Positions 61,145-64,000 of a stretch of 64,000 nt of DNA are shown piece by piece. The notes under the pieces were generated by a model that did not search any database, had not been told where the DNA came from, and was given only the letters and a program-made list of their open reading frames with translations. Made by a program: the position numbers and the translations under genes. How positions within the stretch are numbered: the stretch's first letter is position 1; each line of letters opens with the position of its first letter. Source of the DNA: Colivivens sp963594655 (GTDB lineage Bacteria > Bacteroidota > Bacteroidia > Bacteroidales > Bacteroidaceae); the NCBI GenBank assembly GCA_963594655.1, contig CAVBFD010000002.1:1-64000 (forward strand). Direction: 5' to 3'.

Positions 61145-63643
61145 ATGAAACTTACATTGCCGTTTTCAAATAAACTGAAGAAGATACTCACATACAGCAG
61201 GGAGGAGGCAGTACGTCTCCGCAATGACAGTATCCAACCGGAGCATCTGATGCTCGGGATAATCCGTGACGGTGACAATCAAGCATATAACATACTACAC
61301 GGTTCGCTGGACATCCAGCACTACAAGCAGATATTGGAGGACAACGTGAGAAACGGGTCCGCCTCCGAAGCCGCGCCGACAGAGATGACGGTAAGCGACG
61401 AGACATCCGACATCCTGCGTCTGAGTATGCTTGAGGCGAAGTTGCTGAAAAGCGGCCAGATAAAGACTGAACACATCCTGCTCGGTTTCCTCAAACGGGG
61501 GATGATGCAGGCTACAGAATACTTGAGCAACAACGGAATATCATACAATAAGGTGTTCGCCTCCCTCACTAAAGAGACCTCCCCCAAGGCTGACATAAGC
61601 TATGACGAGGAGGATGAGGAGGATGCGCCTCCTGCCAGCAGGAACAAGAGCAACTACACTACCAAGACTGCGGAGAAGAGCGGCAATACCGACACCCCGG
61701 CCATCGACTCCTTTGGAGTGGACATAACGGTGGCGGCGCGTGAAGGTAAGTTGGACCCTGTTGTGGGCAGGGAGAAAGAGATTGAGCGCATAGCGCAGAT
61801 TCTCTCACGCCGCAAGAAAAACAACCCAGTCCTGATTGGTGAGCCAGGTGTCGGCAAGAGCGCCATCGTGGAGGGGCTGGCTATGAGAATCATAGAGCGG
61901 AAAGTGTCACGTGTGCTGTTCGACAAACGGATTGTATCGCTCGACATGTCGTCCATCGTGGCAGGCACGAAGTACAGGGGACAGTTCGAGGAACGTATGC
62001 GCGCCGTCATCAAAGAGCTGAAGGCGCACCCTGAGATTATCGTGTTCATCGACGAGATACACGGCATCATAGGAGCCGGCAACCAGGCAGGTCAGATGGA
62101 TGCCGCAAACATGATGAAACCGGCGTTGTCGCGGGGCGAACTGCAGTGTATCGGAGCCACCACGCTCGACGAGTACCGCAAGAGCATTGAGAAAGACGGG
62201 GCGTTGGAGAGGAGATTCCAGAAGATTGTCGTGGACCCGACAAGCGCAAAGGAGACCAAGATTATCCTGCGCAACATCAAGGAACGGTACGAGGCGCACC
62301 ATAACGTGACATACACGGAGGAAGCCCTCGACGCGTGTGTCAACTTGACCGAACGGTTTGTCACCGACCGCTACTTCCCCGACAAGGCTATTGACGCGTT
62401 GGACGAGGCGGGAGCGAGGACTCACATCTCCAATGTGAGTGTCCCCAAGGAGATTGAACAACAGGAGAAACTCATCGACGAGGCGGTAAAACAAAAGGAA
62501 CGGCTCGTAAAGGAGCAGGACTATGAGGGGGCAGCCGACTACAGGGACAGGGAGAAAGCCCTCAAGGCACAGCTCACGCAGATGAAGGCGGACTGGGAAG
62601 CCAGATATACCGAGACGCGTGAGGTAGTCGATGCCGACCAGGTGGCGAACACAGTGTCGCTCATGACCGGAGTGCCGGTGTCGAAGATTGCCACGGACGA
62701 AGGGATGAGACTGAAAGGAATGAGGCAGGAACTGAAGTCGAAGGTGATTGCGCAGGACACGGCCATCGACAAACTGGCGAGTGCCATACAGCGAAGCAGG
62801 ATAGGACTGAAAGACCCGAACCGTCCGATAGGCACATTCATGTTCCTCGGACCTACGGGTGTCGGCAAGACCTATCTGGCGAAGAAACTGGCGGAACTGA
62901 TGTTCGGGTCAGCGGACGCCCTCATACGTGTGGACATGTCGGAGTACATGGAGAAGTTCACCGTAAGCCGACTGGTGGGCGCGCCTCCGGGCTACGTGGG
63001 TTACGAGGAGGGAGGAATGCTTACCGAGCGTGTACGTCGCAAGCCCTACTCCATCGTACTGCTTGACGAGATAGAGAAGGCGCATACCGATGTGTTCAAC
63101 CTGTTGCTGCAGGTGATGGACGACGGACGGCTCACAGACTCCAACGGACGTACTGTGGACTTCCGCAACACCGTCATCATCATGACATCCAATGTGGGAA
63201 CACGACAACTCAAGGACTTCGGACACGGCATCGGGTTCTCTGCCATGGAGTCAAAGGACGACAAGCAGTTGAGCCGAGGCATCATACAGAAAGCCCTCAA
63301 CAAGCAGTTCTCGCCGGAGTTCCTCAACCGAATCGACGAGATCATCACGTTCGACCAGCTCGACCTCGACGCTATCCTGAAGATTATAGACATCGAACTG
63401 GACGGTGTGTACAAGCGCATTGAGAGTATGGGCTACAAACTGCAGCTTGACGACGACGCGAAGGAGTTCGTCGCCAAGAAAGGATATGACAAGCAGTTCG
63501 GCGCGCGTCCGCTCCGCAGGGCCATACAGCATTACCTCGAAGACGGTATCGCCGAGATGGTGGTGGAGCAGGAAGTGGCAAGCGGCGACACTATCGTGGC
63601 TTACCTTGACAATGACTGCGTGAAATTCAAAAAGAAAGACTGA
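61145..63643 (+). CDS. clpC: ClpC-type AAA+ ATPase
   Basis: An 832-residue Clp ATPase. A double Clp N-domain (about 1-145), AAA-1 with Walker A GEPGVGKS, a UVR-like coiled segment (YEGAADYRDREKAL), and AAA-2 with GPTGVGKT. It unfolds proteins, feeding ClpP or acting with adaptors. The ATG at 61145 (MKLTLPF) is preferred over one 48 bases upstream, which would add a nonconserved leader. ClpP genes are not in the window. Confidence 0.95.
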   Translation: MKLTLPFSNKLKKILTYSREEAVRLRNDSIQPEHLMLGIIRDGDNQAYNILHGSLDIQHYKQILEDNVRNGSASEAAPTEMTVSDETSDILRLSMLEAKLLKSGQIKTEHILLGFLKRGMMQATEYLSNNGISYNKVFASLTKETSPKADISYDEEDEEDAPPASRNKSNYTTKTAEKSGNTDTPAIDSFGVDITVAAREGKLDPVVGREKEIERIAQILSRRKKNNPVLIGEPGVGKSAIVEGLAMRIIERKVSRVLFDKRIVSLDMSSIVAGTKYRGQFEERMRAVIKELKAHPEIIVFIDEIHGIIGAGNQAGQMDAANMMKPALSRGELQCIGATTLDEYRKSIEKDGALERRFQKIVVDPTSAKETKIILRNIKERYEAHHNVTYTEEALDACVNLTERFVTDRYFPDKAIDALDEAGARTHISNVSVPKEIEQQEKLIDEAVKQKERLVKEQDYEGAADYRDREKALKAQLTQMKADWEARYTETREVVDADQVANTVSLMTGVPVSKIATDEGMRLKGMRQELKSKVIAQDTAIDKLASAIQRSRIGLKDPNRPIGTFMFLGPTGVGKTYLAKKLAELMFGSADALIRVDMSEYMEKFTVSRLVGAPPGYVGYEEGGMLTERVRRKPYSIVLLDEIEKAHTDVFNLLLQVMDDGRLTDSNGRTVDFRNTVIIMTSNVGTRQLKDFGHGIGFSAMESKDDKQLSRGIIQKALNKQFSPEFLNRIDEIITFDQLDLDAILKIIDIELDGVYKRIESMGYKLQLDDDAKEFVAKKGYDKQFGARPLRRAIQHYLEDGIAEMVVEQEVASGDTIVAYLDNDCVKFKKKD

Positions 63644-63665
63644 GTGTAAAAAAGGAAAGGACTTT

Positions 63666-63692
63666 GGGCTGTGAAGGCTTGAAGCCCTTTTT
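63666..63692 (+). terminator. Weak terminator after clpC
   Basis: A short stem GGGCT/AGCCC (63666-63670 with 63683-63687) followed by five T. It starts 22 bases after the clpC stop and precedes the PurF-like gene. Confidence 0.5.
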
Positions 63693-63726
63693 GTGTTCAA
63701 CTATAAAGATCTATTATCAATAACTT

Positions 63727-64000
63727 ATGGGTGGTTTTTTTGGAACGGTTTCTACCAAGCCGTGTATCAACGACCTTTTCTATGGGACAGACTACAACTC
63801 GCACCTCGGGACAATGAGGGGCGGAATGTCCACATACAGTAAGGAAAACGGCTTTATCCGTTCAATCCACAATCTTGAATCCACATATTTCCGTTCCACC
63901 TTCGAAGACGAACTGGACAAGTTCAAGGGTGAGGCTGGAATCGGTATCATAAGCGACACGGACGCGCAGCCCCTGTTGATGAACAGTCATCTGGGGCGGT
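63727..64000 (+). CDS. PurF-like amidotransferase paralogue, start only
   Basis: Only the first 91 codons are in the window; the gene runs off the end. The translation begins MGGFFGTVSTKPCIND and continues with FYGTDYNSHLGTMRGG and GIGIISDTDAQP, matching the N-terminal Ntn-type glutamine amidotransferase half of amidophosphoribosyltransferase. The residue after Met is Gly, whereas active PurF enzymes have a catalytic Cys at that place. The first Cys is residue 13. So it may be a PurF-like paralogue using ammonia or doing a different job; the PRT half cannot be seen. Confidence 0.75.
   Translation, partial: MGGFFGTVSTKPCINDLFYGTDYNSHLGTMRGGMSTYSKENGFIRSIHNLESTYFRSTFEDELDKFKGEAGIGIISDTDAQPLLMNSHLGR

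Noticed and set aside
1..64000. CRISPR arrays, tRNA, rRNA, insertion sequences
   Set aside because: No repeat-spacer pattern, cloverleaf or rRNA-like stretch was recognised by eye in the intergenic regions, and no transposase gene was seen. The three 22-bp units near 1394 have only 10-base spacers and are not CRISPR.

Overview
This 64 kb window looks like chromosomal DNA from a member of the Bacteroidales, most likely Prevotella-like. That assignment is an inference from several things seen in the sequence: repeated promoters of the Bacteroidetes type (TTG, 19-20 bases, TAnnTTTG), GH97, GH43 and GH2 glycosidases with N-terminal signal peptides, a CHU_C-type (type IX secretion) C-terminal domain, DUF4348- and DUF4836-like lipoproteins, a bifunctional HisB, and a membrane decarboxylase set of the succinate/propionate pathway. 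No rRNA or tRNA gene, CRISPR array or prophage was recognised.

Layout. Positions 1-1771 hold a lone tyrosine recombinase between two copies of a repeat. Behind it lies a structured non-coding stretch with three 14-bp palindromes spaced exactly 22 bp. From 12298 down to 1772 (minus strand) runs a seven-gene envelope/glycan cluster: LysM protein, outer-membrane barrel, tandem GH43, HAD phosphatase, unknown large secreted protein, HExxH metallopeptidase and GH97. It ends in a 23-bp hairpin. A CHU_C-domain protein and uvrA follow on the plus strand, overlapping by 11 bp. From 16110 to 25944 runs a tight plus-strand series: DUF4836-like lipoprotein, ABC ATPase, FtsX-like permease, a kinase fused to a RapZ C-terminal domain, a MurU-like nucleotidyltransferase, then hisG-hisD-hisC-hisB. 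The methylmalonyl-CoA epimerase/decarboxylase operon (26114-30563) has an unusual biotin carrier with two biotinyl domains, and is followed by a terminator and dapF.

The minus strand from 39729 to 31522 carries a DUF4348 lipoprotein, murB, an MBL hydrolase, an FAD dehydrogenase, recA with its own promoter, a CapA-like lipoprotein and a C69 dipeptidase. A 614-bp gene-free region (39730-40343) is full of inverted and direct repeats. It is followed on the plus strand by a TlpA-like thioredoxin lipoprotein/secreted protein, a small lysozyme-like secreted protein and an SLC13-type transporter. The minus strand then has an acyl-ACP thioesterase, mtnN, a COG0523 metallochaperone GTPase, a 1050-residue GH2 beta-galactosidase, an NlpC/P60 lipoprotein, trxB, a LolA-like carrier and ftsK. 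The end of the window holds a beta-helix lipoprotein, mtgA, an OmpA lipoprotein, proS, an S37-type peptidase, clpC and the start of a PurF-like gene that lacks the usual N-terminal cysteine.

Two themes recur. One is cell-wall and envelope work: murB, dapF, mtgA, NlpC/P60, LysM, OmpA, the lysozyme-like protein and the presumed MurNAc-recycling pair. The other is glycan breakdown by secreted enzymes, here without a neighbouring SusC/SusD pair.
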